From assembly GCA_965261535.1 (NCBI GenBank), contig OZ253469.1, positions 4,216,001-4,280,000 of the forward strand: a DNA stretch of 64,000 nt, given 5' to 3'. The position numbers were made by a program, and so were the translations under genes. The number at the start of each line of letters is the position of its first letter. Within the stretch, counting starts at the first letter, position 1. Below are positions 53,153 through 61,881 of the stretch, piece after piece. The notes under the pieces were generated by a model that worked only from the letters and a program-made list of their open reading frames with translations, searched no databases and was not told the DNA's origin. Origin of the DNA: VXNE01 sp965261535. GTDB lineage: Bacteria > Pseudomonadota > Gammaproteobacteria > Pseudomonadales > Azotimanducaceae.

Positions 53153-54592
53153 CTACCTCGATTCTCGCGGAACAAACGGAAAACGCACACCCAGGCGCGT
53201 GCCGACAATACGCGCGCCCCAGCTCATCGACTGTCGTTCAATTTCACCCAGCCCAAACTTGCAAGCCGTGGGCGTTTCGTCGCCGACCGTTTCGACCGTG
53301 AGCAATTCGTTCGACGTAACGGGGTACGTCAGACGGCGCACGCCATCGAACGACAACACGATGGACCAGTTGTCGAGATCATTCGGGCATTTCAGCACGG
53401 GCCCGCCGCCGCGATTGGAGGATTTCGGCTGCGCCCTGGTGCTGACAGCCAAATAGGTCGGCGTGTAGTCGCCGTCCATGATTCGTTCCCAACCGTCGCA
53501 GTCGAATAGACCGGAGTCTATGTCGTTCGGAGTGCGCTCCTCGCATTTTTCTGTCATGGGCCCATCTTTATTCCCTATCAGCCACTGATAGTCGGCGCTG
53601 ATAATCTCCCCCTCCGGGTGACCTCTCCAATACAGCAGGAATGTGTTATCGGGCTCGACGTGCATTTCATCGGCTTCCGGTTCGGGCGGCGGCGTCTCGT
53701 CTTCGGGAGGAAGAGGAGGTTCGGCGCCATCGTTTTGCGCGGGCGGCACGGGAGTCGCGGGCGGAGGTTCCGGAAGCGCGGGCGGCACGGGAGTCGCGGG
53801 CGGAGGTTCCGGAAGCGCGGGCGGCACGGGAGTCGCGGGCGGAGGTTCCGGAAGCGCGGGCGGCGGATTATCGGGAGCTTGCGATGCGGCGTTGTGATGG
53901 TGGCATTCGACTTGTCGTCCGCGATACGGCACGGTGTGCGTATCCGAGTGCGCGGACCAGTCGTCGGGGACGACGTGCGACACATGGCTGGCGTCCCGAC
54001 CATGTTCGGCCTCTTGGAGGTAGCAGCCGTGGTGGCTCGACGTGGGAGGTGGTGGCGCCGGGGGCGGATTGCTCGACGTGGGAGGTGGTGGCGCCGGGGG
54101 CGGATCGTCCGACGGATCGTCCGACGGATCGTTGGTGATGTTGATTGTCACCTTGGTGACGTGCCGCTTTTCCCAGCCGCCGGGCCGCCCCTGCCCGCAC
54201 GCCGTATCCAAAGCTCCACGAGAACCCCAGGCAGGATCAGTACACACACGCCAGACGATGTAGCGCGTGTAACTGCGCGGCCCGGATTCGTAATCGAACG
54301 TTTTGTATGTCCTCACCCAGGAGCCGAATCCTTCAAGCGCAAACACGTCGCGCCAGCGAGTCTTCCAACTGTTATCGCACGACGTGGGTGAGGCGCACCA
54401 CCGCGCCTCGTAGGTCCCACCTACCGGGTTGGTAATTGTCCCGATAACCCCGTCGGGAGGAGGATTCCCATTATATGGTGTGTTTTCCCTCCGATCGAAA
54501 GCGACGGACGACGTGGTGACCTCCGCACCGGCCATAGGAGCTAGCAAAACGGCGCAAAAAATAAATAAGTCACCAATTCCCAATCGTTTCAT
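53153..54592 (-). CDS. exported proline-rich repeat protein of unknown function
   Basis: A 479-residue protein with a perfect AAAGGAG ribosome-binding site before ATG 54592 and a clear signal peptide (KRLGIGDLFIFCAVLLAPMAGA). Residues 160-185 are two PPPAPPPPTSS units, and 255-295 three copies of a 13-residue PALPEPPPATPVP unit encoded by a 39-bp DNA repeat. The flanking parts hold paired cysteines (WCASPTSCDNSW, VCTDPAWGSRGALDTACG, EKCEERT...LFDCDGWE, CPNDLDN...CKFGLGE) suggesting two disulfide-bonded domains joined by a stiff linker. I recognise no family. It is the main cargo of the insert. An extracellular or cell-surface role is inferred from the signal and proline linker. Confidence 0.75.
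   Translation of the reverse strand: MKRLGIGDLFIFCAVLLAPMAGAEVTTSSVAFDRRENTPYNGNPPPDGVIGTITNPVGGTYEARWCASPTSCDNSWKTRWRDVFALEGFGSWVRTYKTFDYESGPRSYTRYIVWRVCTDPAWGSRGALDTACGQGRPGGWEKRHVTKVTINITNDPSDDPSDDPPPAPPPPTSSNPPPAPPPPTSSHHGCYLQEAEHGRDASHVSHVVPDDWSAHSDTHTVPYRGRQVECHHHNAASQAPDNPPPALPEPPPATPVPPALPEPPPATPVPPALPEPPPATPVPPAQNDGAEPPLPPEDETPPPEPEADEMHVEPDNTFLLYWRGHPEGEIISADYQWLIGNKDGPMTEKCEERTPNDIDSGLFDCDGWERIMDGDYTPTYLAVSTRAQPKSSNRGGGPVLKCPNDLDNWSIVLSFDGVRRLTYPVTSNELLTVETVGDETPTACKFGLGEIERQSMSWGARIVGTRLGVRFPFVPRESR
53737..53853. repeat. 39-bp tandem repeat, three copies, within the proline-rich gene
   Basis: Units begin at 53737, 53776 and 53815 and are nearly identical; a partial fourth begins at 53854. 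Each encodes 13 residues on the minus strand, so copy number can vary without changing frame. High identity suggests recent expansion. Confidence 0.88.
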
Positions 54593-55111
54593 AAATTTCT
54601 CCTTTATATCTAATAAAAATTAGATACGGACTAAAACTCAAAGTCAAGGCCAAACTCAGGCACTTGCGCTGTAGGGTTTTTCGCCGGACCCGGCCGGATT
54701 GCGGCTGGTTGCCCAGCAATCAGAGGCTCGGCGAGGCGTGCGGGGGCGCGACAGATGGTCAAACTGGTCGTTATGGGGTCTTCGCGGTGTCTAAATGCGA
54801 ATCGTTCCTGCTTCGACGGCTTGGGGTAAGCACGGGGCGTTGGGGTGGAAATCTCGGATTCAAGGCCCGTGAAGTCGGAAAACGTCCGAAATGCCGCGTT
54901 TCTTGGGGTAAAGAAAAAATCCACCGCCCGCAAGCCCTTTGTTTCAGCGGCTCTCAGAACAGCGCAAGTGGCTCAAACTGAGTTCTTCGACTCATGGGAA
55001 TCTCGATAATTTCCCGGAGCAGCAAAGATTGCTTTACAACTCTTCCTTGGAAGAGAGAATCGATACAATTCGACCGCCCAAAGAACCACATTGACCAGAC
55101 TCGGCTTTCGC
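54593..55111. other. part of the insert without a confident gene
   Basis: A 100-codon minus-strand frame (54631-54933) begins MRAVDFFFTPRNAAFRTFSDFTGL, but it resembles no family, overlaps a plus-strand frame of similar length and lacks a good ribosome-binding site. I treat it as unproven. The stretch just upstream of 54592 should hold the promoter of the proline-rich protein; it is locally AT-rich (54593-54640). Confidence 0.35.
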
Positions 55112-55246
55112 TCAGTCGTAGTATCCATTGTCCAAAGCGGCCATCAAAGGATCCATGGCGGGAATGGTGTCCAGCAAGTCGCCATCGCCAACGATGTTTT
55201 CGCCCAAGGGACTATGAAGCGCAATCATGAATTCCTCAAACGCCAT
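55112..55246 (-). CDS. 44-residue acidic small protein at the insertion junction
   Basis: ATG 55246 lies inside the target duplication, and the frame runs 44 codons into the insert: MAFEEFMIALHSPLGENI, then a GDGDLLDTIPAMDPLMAALDNGYYD end. The composition looks like real protein. No ribosome-binding site is seen, and translation might depend on ribosomes arriving from the interrupted gene, whose frame stops nearby at 55236. I recognise no family. It may be a fragment of an element-encoded protein. Confidence 0.35.
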   Translation of the reverse strand: MAFEEFMIALHSPLGENIVGDGDLLDTIPAMDPLMAALDNGYYD

Positions 55247-56667
55247 CTTTAAACGATGTCAGCCACTCGGAATCTGCAGCTGGGTTTTGTGGCAATACAT
55301 GCTCGATAGAAATGGTACCATGCTCATAAGTCGCTCCCGAGTCGGCCAATAAGTTGTCCAACCTTAATAGTAAGGGACGCATAACAGGTGACTGCGGCGA
55401 ATATATGGGTCCATCCAGCCGCTGCAGAATAGCGGCTTTTTCGTTAGGTTGAAGCTGGAGTGGCCCATGGTCCCGCCATGGGTCATTGCCCTGTTCGATC
55501 ACTCGAAGCACATCCGCATAACGATTTATCCGATCGTTGATGTTCGCGCGCTGAATGAAAAGGCCGTAAGCCAGGCGCTCCAAATCCTTTGTAAATCTGA
55601 AAAGTCTGTCTGGGCTGTTCGGGTTTCGATGGAAAAACTCCATGGCTGGCGGGATCCAGTCAAAGTTGTCTAGACGCACCAAATGACGTAGGTATGTGTT
55701 GACTTTCTCCGCACCCTGGCTGCTCTGGTAGGATGCCTTCGCAACGGTTTCATACGCGGTCGCGTATGGCTCAAGTATATTGTCGATGAAATCAGCACCT
55801 GGATTCAGCTTTAGTACACTTTCTTGAAAATGTGTTTGCAACGTACCGCGAAGCTTGGTTTTCAACTTGATCATACGAATGTGGGAAAACAGATCTCCAA
55901 AATCTTCGCGGCCAAGGCTCTCCTCGATGTTTTCCCACTTTTCACCGTAAGCGTCTTGGTCAGAATCCGCCATTTTACCGATTGTCCCTGCTTTCAGAAT
56001 ATCGGTAGGTGACAAGTTTAGTCCTCGGTCGTTCATAACGGAAAATATCCGGTATGCAGAGTCTCGATCAGTGGCAGTAACGACGACCAGATAGCACTGC
56101 TGTATGATGAACCTCCCGAGGGATTCACGGCTGATGGTGTTTAGTTTAGAGAGTTCTCGTCGCAGGTGGCCCACGTTTGCAAATATCAACTCTTGGCTGT
56201 CTGAGAAGGAGCTGGTATCTATCTTCAGGAATTGTTCAATGGCACCCCTAGCCTGTACATTATCGTGGAAGAACTCTCTGTCGCGGGATCTTAGACTTAG
56301 ACGGAATCGGTCCTGTGTTCCGCGGAGGGCGTTGCCTGCTTCTCGGACGAACGCGTCGAGCGCCACTTGTGTCGCCGACGGCAAGCTCGCGCAACACACA
56401 GAACAGCATCGAGAGTGTCGTCAAGCGTTGTTGTCCATCGACGACATCACTTTGTGAATTGCCCTCGTTCTTGACGAGAACGATGCTCCCCAAGAAATAG
56501 GGCGATGTGGAGTCGCGTCTCATAGCATCGAGCAGGTCATCGAGCAACTCGTCGACGTGCTCGGTACTCCAAGCATAGGGTCGTTGGTACACGGGAATAT
56601 AAAAAAGGTATGCATCGCTGAAGACAGCGTTGAGATTTTGTTCGCTGGCTTTGAGTATCTCCGGCAT
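55236..56667 (-). pseudogene. GmrSD-type (DUF262) restriction protein, N-terminal part, frameshifted and interrupted
   Basis: From ATG 56667 (GGAG upstream) the frame gives the DUF262 nuclease/NTPase motifs IPVYQRPYAWSTEHVDELLDDLLDAM, YFLGSIVLVKNEG and DVVDGQQRLTTLSMLF. It then shifts near 56370 to a second frame, which continues ALDAFVREAGNALRGTQDRFRLSLRSRDREFF through SAYRIFSVMNDRGLNLSPTDILKAGTI to EHVLPQNPAADSEWLTSFKDG, where the insert begins. The C-terminal end of the protein is at 52821-53086. GmrSD enzymes are type IV restriction systems that cut modified (glucosylated hydroxymethylcytosine) phage DNA; this one is inactive as read. Confidence 0.82.
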
Positions 56668-57128
56668 TTGCCCGGCTCCTTGGCGAAATCATTCGGATAT
56701 GGACCATTATACGTATCGCCGCCACTACCGTCTGCCACCGTTTGCCGCTACGGTGTCCTTCTGCACGTGAGTGTCCGTCGATCTGGGTTCTGCGGACAAG
56801 CTTGGTTCGACTTCTTTCTTCCGGTGCTGGATTTTTCTGCTGAAGCCTCGCTTTCCCTGTTCTTTCGGGCGCCCACCAGAATGTCCGTTTCGCAGTTCCC
56901 GCTTCAGCGCGGACGTCGACACGTTGCCTGAAACATGGCCGATGCCGATGGTGTCTGGCATGAGAGTTTGGCTTACCAAGATCTTGCACCCTATCATTCG
57001 GCGGCAGGTGCGCGACGGCCAAAGTGGAAGCTCATGTTTTTCGGCCTACTCTGGCAGCCTTGGCGCAAGCGCGGCGCGCGCTACAATATCGCGCGCCGAG
57101 ACAGTCTCGGTTGGTCAAAAGAAGGATC
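56668..57128. other. intergenic region without a confident gene
   Basis: Short frames occur on both strands, the longest on minus (56725-56997, basic, beginning MIGCKILVSQTLMPDTIGIGH), but none matches a family or has a ribosome-binding site. The region should hold the divergent promoters for the GmrSD-type gene and the exported protein gene at 57129. Confidence 0.5.
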
Positions 57129-57629
57129 ATGCCCCACATCGCCGGTTTCGGTATCACTGCCGTCCTCGCCCTGCGCATGGCCGGTGCCGCAGCAGAGGAC
57201 GAACGCCCCGCCAATGAACGCGCCGGGGACGAATACGTCGCGCCGCGCGGCGTGCATCCCGATCTCAACGGCATTTGGCAAGCGCTCAACGAGGCGAACT
57301 ACGACATCGAGTTGCACATGGCGCGCGCCTCGATGCAACTGCGCGACGGCCCCCACAGCCCGTTGCCGTCAGTGGACACGTACAGACTCGGCGCGGTGGT
57401 CGGTGTTCCTGCGCCGACCGACTCGTGGATGGACCAGTCGGTGGCGAGTTGGGAAGGCGATACCCTACTGCGGCGGGGCCTGACGCGCGACTCGCTCGTG
57501 CCCGGCACTTTCATCATCGTCGATGGCTACCAAGGCGAGGATCGCTCCGTGCGGGCGAACGGCCCTGACATCACCTTCGCCGAGGGCCGCGATCCGACAG
57601 AGCCGCCGCTGCCGCCGAGAGACCGGTAA
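57129..57629 (+). CDS. small exported protein of unknown function
   Basis: A 166-residue protein. ATG 57129 follows AGAAGGATC, a close ribosome-binding site. The N-terminus PHIAGFGITAVLALRMAGAAA is a signal peptide. The mature part starts with YVAPRGVHPDLNGIWQALNEANYDIELHMARASMQLRDGPHSPLPS and ends in FIIVDGYQGEDRSVRANGPDITFAEGRDPTEPPLPP. I have seen HPDLNGIWQALN-type proteins in uncultured marine proteobacteria but know no function. It is followed by a CoA ligase. Confidence 0.6.
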   Translation: MPHIAGFGITAVLALRMAGAAAEDERPANERAGDEYVAPRGVHPDLNGIWQALNEANYDIELHMARASMQLRDGPHSPLPSVDTYRLGAVVGVPAPTDSWMDQSVASWEGDTLLRRGLTRDSLVPGTFIIVDGYQGEDRSVRANGPDITFAEGRDPTEPPLPPRDR

Positions 57630-57651
57630 CCCGGTCCCGGTCCGCTTGCGC

Positions 57652-59142
57652 GTGGAGGAAGTCCTGATCGCCGGCGCGGACGCGGACGCCGCCATCCGGG
57701 CGCCGGATCGCGAACCCTTGTCGTACGCGGCCCTCCGCGAACAGGTATGGGGCACTGGACGCGCGCTGCGCGGAGCAGGTATCGGCCCGGATGACCGCGT
57801 CGCCATCGTGCTGCCGAACGGCCCGGCGATGGCGGGCGCGTTTGTCTGTATCACCCCGTGGTGCGCCGCCGCGCCGCTGAATCCGGCGTACAAGGCGGAC
57901 GAGTTCGATTTCTACCTCGGTGACCTCGACGCGGCGGCGTTGCTCGCCGCCGAAGGTGCGGACGGTCCGGCATTGGCGGCGGCGGATCGGCGCGGCGTAC
58001 GCATACTGCGGCTGCGGGAGGAGAGCGGGGCGGGAGCATTCTCGCTGGCGACGGATCGCGAGGCACCCGTCGAACCGCGCGGGGCCGACGCGACGGCGCT
58101 CGTTCTGCATACCTCGGGCACCACCTCGCGGCCGAAGATGGTTCCCCTCACGCAGGCGAACCTTCGCGCATCGGCGCGCAATATCGCGCGCACGTTGTCG
58201 CTGTCTTCTGCCGATACATGTCTCAACGTCATGCCGCTCTTTCATATTCACGGCTTGATGGCGCCGGTTCTCGCCAGCCTGTCCAGTGGCGCTTCGGTGT
58301 ATTGCACGCCGGGCTTCGACGCGTTGCGCTTTTTCGCCTGGCTCGAGGCGGCCGCGCCGACCTGGTACAGCGCGGTGCCGACCATGCATCAGGCGATCCT
58401 CGCTCGCGCGCCCCGCAACCGCGAACGGATCCGTAACGCCGCGCTGCGGTTCATCCGATCGTCATCGGCTTCGCTGCCGCCGCCCGTGATGAACGCGCTG
58501 GAAGAGACGTTCGGCGCGCCGGTCATCGAAGCCTATGCCATGACCGAAGCGGCGCACCAGATGTGCTCGAACCCTTTGCCGCCGGCGGCGCGCAAAGCCG
58601 GATTCGTCGGTCCGGCGGCGGGTCCGGAAGTGGCCATCATGGACGCCCGAGGCGTTGCGCTCGATACCGGCGAGGAAGGGGAGATCGTCATTCGGGGAGA
58701 GAATGTCATGAACGGCTATCTGGCGAACCCCCAAGCCAACGCGCAGGCGTTTCACGGCGACTGGTTCCGGACCGGAGACCAGGGCTACATGGACGGCGAC
58801 GGCTACGTCAAGGTGACCGGCCGTTTGAAGGAGATCATCAACCGCGGCGGCGAGAAGATCGCTCCATTGGAGGTGGACGAAATATTGTTGAATCACCCCG
58901 CCGTCTCTGAGGTATGCACGTTCGCGGTGCCGCATCCCCGCCTGGGCGAAGACGTGGCTGCGGTCGTGGTTACGGCGGAGGGCCATGCGACGGACGCGGA
59001 CGCGCTCAGAGACTTCGCGAAGGTGCGGCTGGCGGATTTCAAGGTGCCCCGGACCATCGTATTCGTCGAAGAGATTCCGAAGGGCGCGACCGGCAAGATA
59101 CAGCGTATCGGGCTCGCCGCCGCACTGGGATTGGGCGGGTGA
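57652..59142 (+). CDS. acyl-CoA synthetase (AMP-binding, ANL superfamily)
   Basis: A 496-residue adenylate-forming enzyme. GTG 57652 is chosen because it lies just after the previous stop and directly before the family N-terminus VEEVLIAGADADAAIRAPDREPLSYAALREQV; the upstream open frame overlaps the exported-protein gene. Motifs: LHTSGTTSRPKM near 152, FHIHGLMAPVLASL, EAYAMTEAAHQM, RTGDQGYMDGDGYVKVTGRLKEIINRGGEKIAPLEVDEIL near 372-400, and GATGKIQR at the end. The layout is like oxalate-CoA ligase and other small-acid ligases. It is intact. Confidence 0.87.
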   Translation: MEEVLIAGADADAAIRAPDREPLSYAALREQVWGTGRALRGAGIGPDDRVAIVLPNGPAMAGAFVCITPWCAAAPLNPAYKADEFDFYLGDLDAAALLAAEGADGPALAAADRRGVRILRLREESGAGAFSLATDREAPVEPRGADATALVLHTSGTTSRPKMVPLTQANLRASARNIARTLSLSSADTCLNVMPLFHIHGLMAPVLASLSSGASVYCTPGFDALRFFAWLEAAAPTWYSAVPTMHQAILARAPRNRERIRNAALRFIRSSSASLPPPVMNALEETFGAPVIEAYAMTEAAHQMCSNPLPPAARKAGFVGPAAGPEVAIMDARGVALDTGEEGEIVIRGENVMNGYLANPQANAQAFHGDWFRTGDQGYMDGDGYVKVTGRLKEIINRGGEKIAPLEVDEILLNHPAVSEVCTFAVPHPRLGEDVAAVVVTAEGHATDADALRDFAKVRLADFKVPRTIVFVEEIPKGATGKIQRIGLAAALGLGG

Positions 59143-59194
59143 AAGCATTTCCTGGCGGGCGCCTCCCGGCCTCGACCCCGTCCCGACCACGCCG

Positions 59195-60178
59195 ATGACG
59201 AAAGTATGTGTATACGGCGCGGGCGCGATCGGGGGCTACCTGGTCGCCCGCCTGGCGCAGAGCGGCTGCGACGTGTCGGTCGTCGCCCGGGGGCCGCACC
59301 TGGCGGCCATGGCGGCGCGTGGTCTACGGCTGGAAACGGGCGATGAGCGGCTGACCGTCGAGGTGGCCGCGACCGACGATCCGGCGACGCTCGGGCGTCA
59401 GGACTATGTCATTGTGACCCTGAAGGGCCATTCGATCCCGTCCGTCGTCGAGCCGATGCAGCCCTTGCTCGGGCCGGATACCGCCGTGGTCAGCGCTGTC
59501 AATGGGATTCCCTGGTGGTACTTCCACCGCCTTGGCTCGCCATTTGGCGAACGCCATGTCGAAAGCGTCGATCCCGGAGGAGCCGTGTGGCGGGGCATCG
59601 GGCCGGAGCGCGCCGTCGGCTGCGTGGTGTATCCATCCTGCGAAGTAGTCGAGCCCGGCGTAGTGCGCCACCTTTCGGGGGACAGATTCGTTTTGGGGGA
59701 ACCGTCCGGCGCGCGCAGCGAACGCGTCCGCGAACTCGCGTCCGTGTTCACCCATGCCGGCTTAAGGGCGCCGTTGCGCAGACGGCTGCGCGACGAGATA
59801 TGGATCAAGCTCTGGGGCAACGTCGCCTTCAATCCCTTGAGCGCCCTCACCGGCGCGACGCTGGATGTATTGGCCACAAGTCCGGGCACGCGTAGCGTGG
59901 CCCGCGCGATGATGGACGAAGCCCAAGCCGTCGGCGAGGCCTTCGACGCGCGTTTCGCCATCGATGTCGAGCGACGCATCGATGGCGCCGCCAGTGTTGG
60001 CGCGCACCGCACGTCGATGCTGCAAGACCTGGAACTCGGTCGCCCCCTGGAGAACGACGCGATTGTCGGCGCCGTGCAGGAACTCGGCGCGTTGGCGGGC
60101 ATCGCCACGCCCACCATCGACCTCGTTCACCACCTGCTGCGCCAACGGATCGCCGCAAGGGACCTCGCAGCCACCTAG
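59195..60178 (+). CDS. ketopantoate reductase family (PanE/ApbA) oxidoreductase
   Basis: A 327-residue NAD(P)-dependent reductase. The dinucleotide-binding loop is VYGAGAIGGYLVARLAQSGCDVSVVARGPHLAAM, followed by DYVIVTLKGHSIPSVV with the conserved lysine and NGIPWW. The C-terminal domain has RRRLRDEIWIKLWGNVAFNPLSALTGATLDVL, with the K-x4-N catalytic region, and SMLQDLELGRPLENDAIVGAVQELG. The family makes pantoate for CoA; in catabolic settings related proteins reduce other 2-keto acids. It is preceded by a CoA ligase, 52 bases away. ATG 59195. Confidence 0.88.
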   Translation: MTKVCVYGAGAIGGYLVARLAQSGCDVSVVARGPHLAAMAARGLRLETGDERLTVEVAATDDPATLGRQDYVIVTLKGHSIPSVVEPMQPLLGPDTAVVSAVNGIPWWYFHRLGSPFGERHVESVDPGGAVWRGIGPERAVGCVVYPSCEVVEPGVVRHLSGDRFVLGEPSGARSERVRELASVFTHAGLRAPLRRRLRDEIWIKLWGNVAFNPLSALTGATLDVLATSPGTRSVARAMMDEAQAVGEAFDARFAIDVERRIDGAASVGAHRTSMLQDLELGRPLENDAIVGAVQELGALAGIATPTIDLVHHLLRQRIAARDLAAT

Positions 60179-60190
60179 GCGGATTCAGTT

Positions 60191-60604
60191 CTACGGGTGG
60201 TATTGACGTTCCACTTCGTCCTGGAGGGCGGCGTCCCGGGCCTTGATCAGGCCGGAACGGGTCCAGTCGAGCAGGGCTTTCAGTGGAAATTTGCTGCCCG
60301 GGCAATCGGTACGGGCGCCTCGCACCTGACGATGCCCGCCGAAGACGACATCCGGATAGCGCTGCTTGATCGCAAGGAGCAAGTCCTTCAGCGCTTCGAT
60401 CTGGAGATTACGCGGAGGTGTTTCGGAGAAGGAACCCTCAAGCCCGATTTCTATCGAGTTCGCATGGCCGGCGCGCTCTGACTCCGACAGGAGCCCCACG
60501 GCTTCCCCTGTCGCGGATATGCGATAGTGCACCGGATCATCGCAGGCCGCGTGATGGACCAGCACGAACTTGATCGAACCGCGCTGCAACTCCTCCTCCG
60601 GCAC
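60191..60604 (-). CDS. N-acetylmuramoyl-L-alanine amidase (amidase-2/PGRP fold)
   Basis: A 137-residue single-domain amidase. Zinc ligands and active site are in FVLVHHAACDDPVHYRISATG, SIEIGLEGSF and FGGHRQVRGARTDCPGSKFPL. It would cleave the peptide from N-acetylmuramic acid in peptidoglycan. No signal peptide is visible, so it acts on recycled fragments in the cytoplasm or needs lysis for release. GTG 60604 is used; a TTG 15 bases in has a stronger GGAGGAG. It lies 13 bases after the stop of the CsgG-family gene. Confidence 0.8.
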   Translation of the reverse strand: MPEEELQRGSIKFVLVHHAACDDPVHYRISATGEAVGLLSESERAGHANSIEIGLEGSFSETPPRNLQIEALKDLLLAIKQRYPDVVFGGHRQVRGARTDCPGSKFPLKALLDWTRSGLIKARDAALQDEVERQYHP

Positions 60605-60617
60605 GACAGCGTGGATG

Positions 60618-61772
60618 TCAGAACTTGCCGCGCTTGGGTCTCTGCCAAGTGGATGCGAACTCGATCTCTGGCGGCGGTGCAGTGGAAACGACCTTGTCGC
60701 CGCGACTGACTTCGCCGTTCAGCGATACGGTTTCGGCGATGCTGAATCTGTCCTGGACCTGAACGATGCGGGCACTGCCGACTTTCGTCTCGATGCCGCC
60801 GAGACTCAAGCCCGTTTCGGGATCGATCAGTTCTTCGCCCTTTGCGAGGACGTCGACGACATCGCCGACCGACACGACGCCTTTGCCGAGGTTAATCCAA
60901 ACCCGCTCGCCATCGGCCCTGACCACACTTCCCGTTGCGGGCGCCGCGCCGATTCGCTTGACAAGCTCGTACACGCCCTTGTGCACCCCTGCGATAACGG
61001 CTTGGCCAATCGGAGTCCTGGAATAGTTCGAGAAGAAACCGCCGAGGCCGGCACCGCCACCAATGGCCAAACCGCCGAATGAGAGTCCCGATTCGGTGAT
61101 CACCGATTCGATCTGCCTGGTGTACGTGACTTCGCTGGTTTCGGCGTCGATCAGACGGAAGTTCAGGCCGACGCGTCCTTTCCCGGACTTGATCCCCACG
61201 GCGCCCAGTATGCCAGCCCGATCCCCGATCAAAGCGCCGAGAGCGCCGCCGTCGCGGCTTGACACGTTGGCTTCATAGTCGGTTACGACAACTTGCACCA
61301 GGTACTGGGCGCCGAGGATGTTGCCGGTGGCGGCGCCCGAAGGTTTCGCAACGCGATCCGAAGTGACCAGGTCCTGTTCTTTCAGGACCGCGTCCAATGC
61401 TTGCCGTTCGAGCAAACGGAATCGGCCCGATCGATTCATCGCATCGGCGATGATCGCTTCGATACCGTTGACTGGCACCATGTTGGAGTGTTCAGCGCCC
61501 CAGGTGACGGTTGTACCGTCCGATCCCGCGACGTTGAACGAGGATTCGGAACTGGTGTTATCCACGGGAAGCACCGCCACCCTCGCGCGCCCGCCTTCAT
61601 ACGGTCCCCACTCGAGTTTCACAAGGTATCGGGAATCGATGGCGTCGATCGATTCGGGCAGCGGCAGCTTCGCCTGTGTGCCCACGGCGTAGGCCAGGTA
61701 CTCGGCTTGCGCCGTCCCGCTCGTCAGAAGACAGGCGATCAATGCGCCCATAGGTAGCCGCGATGTACCCAT
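60618..61772 (-). CDS. CsgG/HfaB-family exported protein
   Basis: A 384-residue protein with an N-terminal signal peptide (GALIACLLTSGTAQA). ATG 61772 follows AGAGGGGG. ARVAVLPVDN, GIEAIIADAMNRSGRFRLLERQALDAVLKEQDL, ATGNILGAQYLVQVVVTDYEAN and VGLNFRLIDAETSEVTYTRQIES are classic CsgG-family stretches. CsgG forms the curli secretion channel; many homologues without curli genes have unknown envelope roles. A C-terminal extension (GSVVRADGERVWINLGKGVVSVGDVVDVLAKGEELIDPETGLSLGG) looks like an additional beta-domain. No curlin genes are nearby. Confidence 0.82.
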   Translation of the reverse strand: MGTSRLPMGALIACLLTSGTAQAEYLAYAVGTQAKLPLPESIDAIDSRYLVKLEWGPYEGGRARVAVLPVDNTSSESSFNVAGSDGTTVTWGAEHSNMVPVNGIEAIIADAMNRSGRFRLLERQALDAVLKEQDLVTSDRVAKPSGAATGNILGAQYLVQVVVTDYEANVSSRDGGALGALIGDRAGILGAVGIKSGKGRVGLNFRLIDAETSEVTYTRQIESVITESGLSFGGLAIGGGAGLGGFFSNYSRTPIGQAVIAGVHKGVYELVKRIGAAPATGSVVRADGERVWINLGKGVVSVGDVVDVLAKGEELIDPETGLSLGGIETKVGSARIVQVQDRFSIAETVSLNGEVSRGDKVVSTAPPPEIEFASTWQRPKRGKF

Positions 61773-61881
61773 CCAACCCCCTCTTGGTGCATCGGCGGAA
61801 ACCATACCTCAGCGTGGATGCTTGTCAATGCCAAAGGGGGTCTGAAAGGAAGCGTTGTCGCGGCCTGGAAAATTTCCGGGT

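Larger units (their letters stand above)
53087..55243. mobile_element. 2157-bp insertion of unknown type, no transposase
   Basis: The insert is bounded by 9-bp direct repeats and splits a restriction gene in frame. It carries a proline-rich exported protein, a 44-codon frame at its right end and a stretch without confident genes. Perfect terminal inverted repeats are absent; one end has the 14-bp hairpin arm GGGAATTATATACC and the other begins GCGTTTGAGGAATT, sharing only a GGAATT. A non-autonomous element moved by a transposase encoded elsewhere is the simplest reading. Confidence 0.6.
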
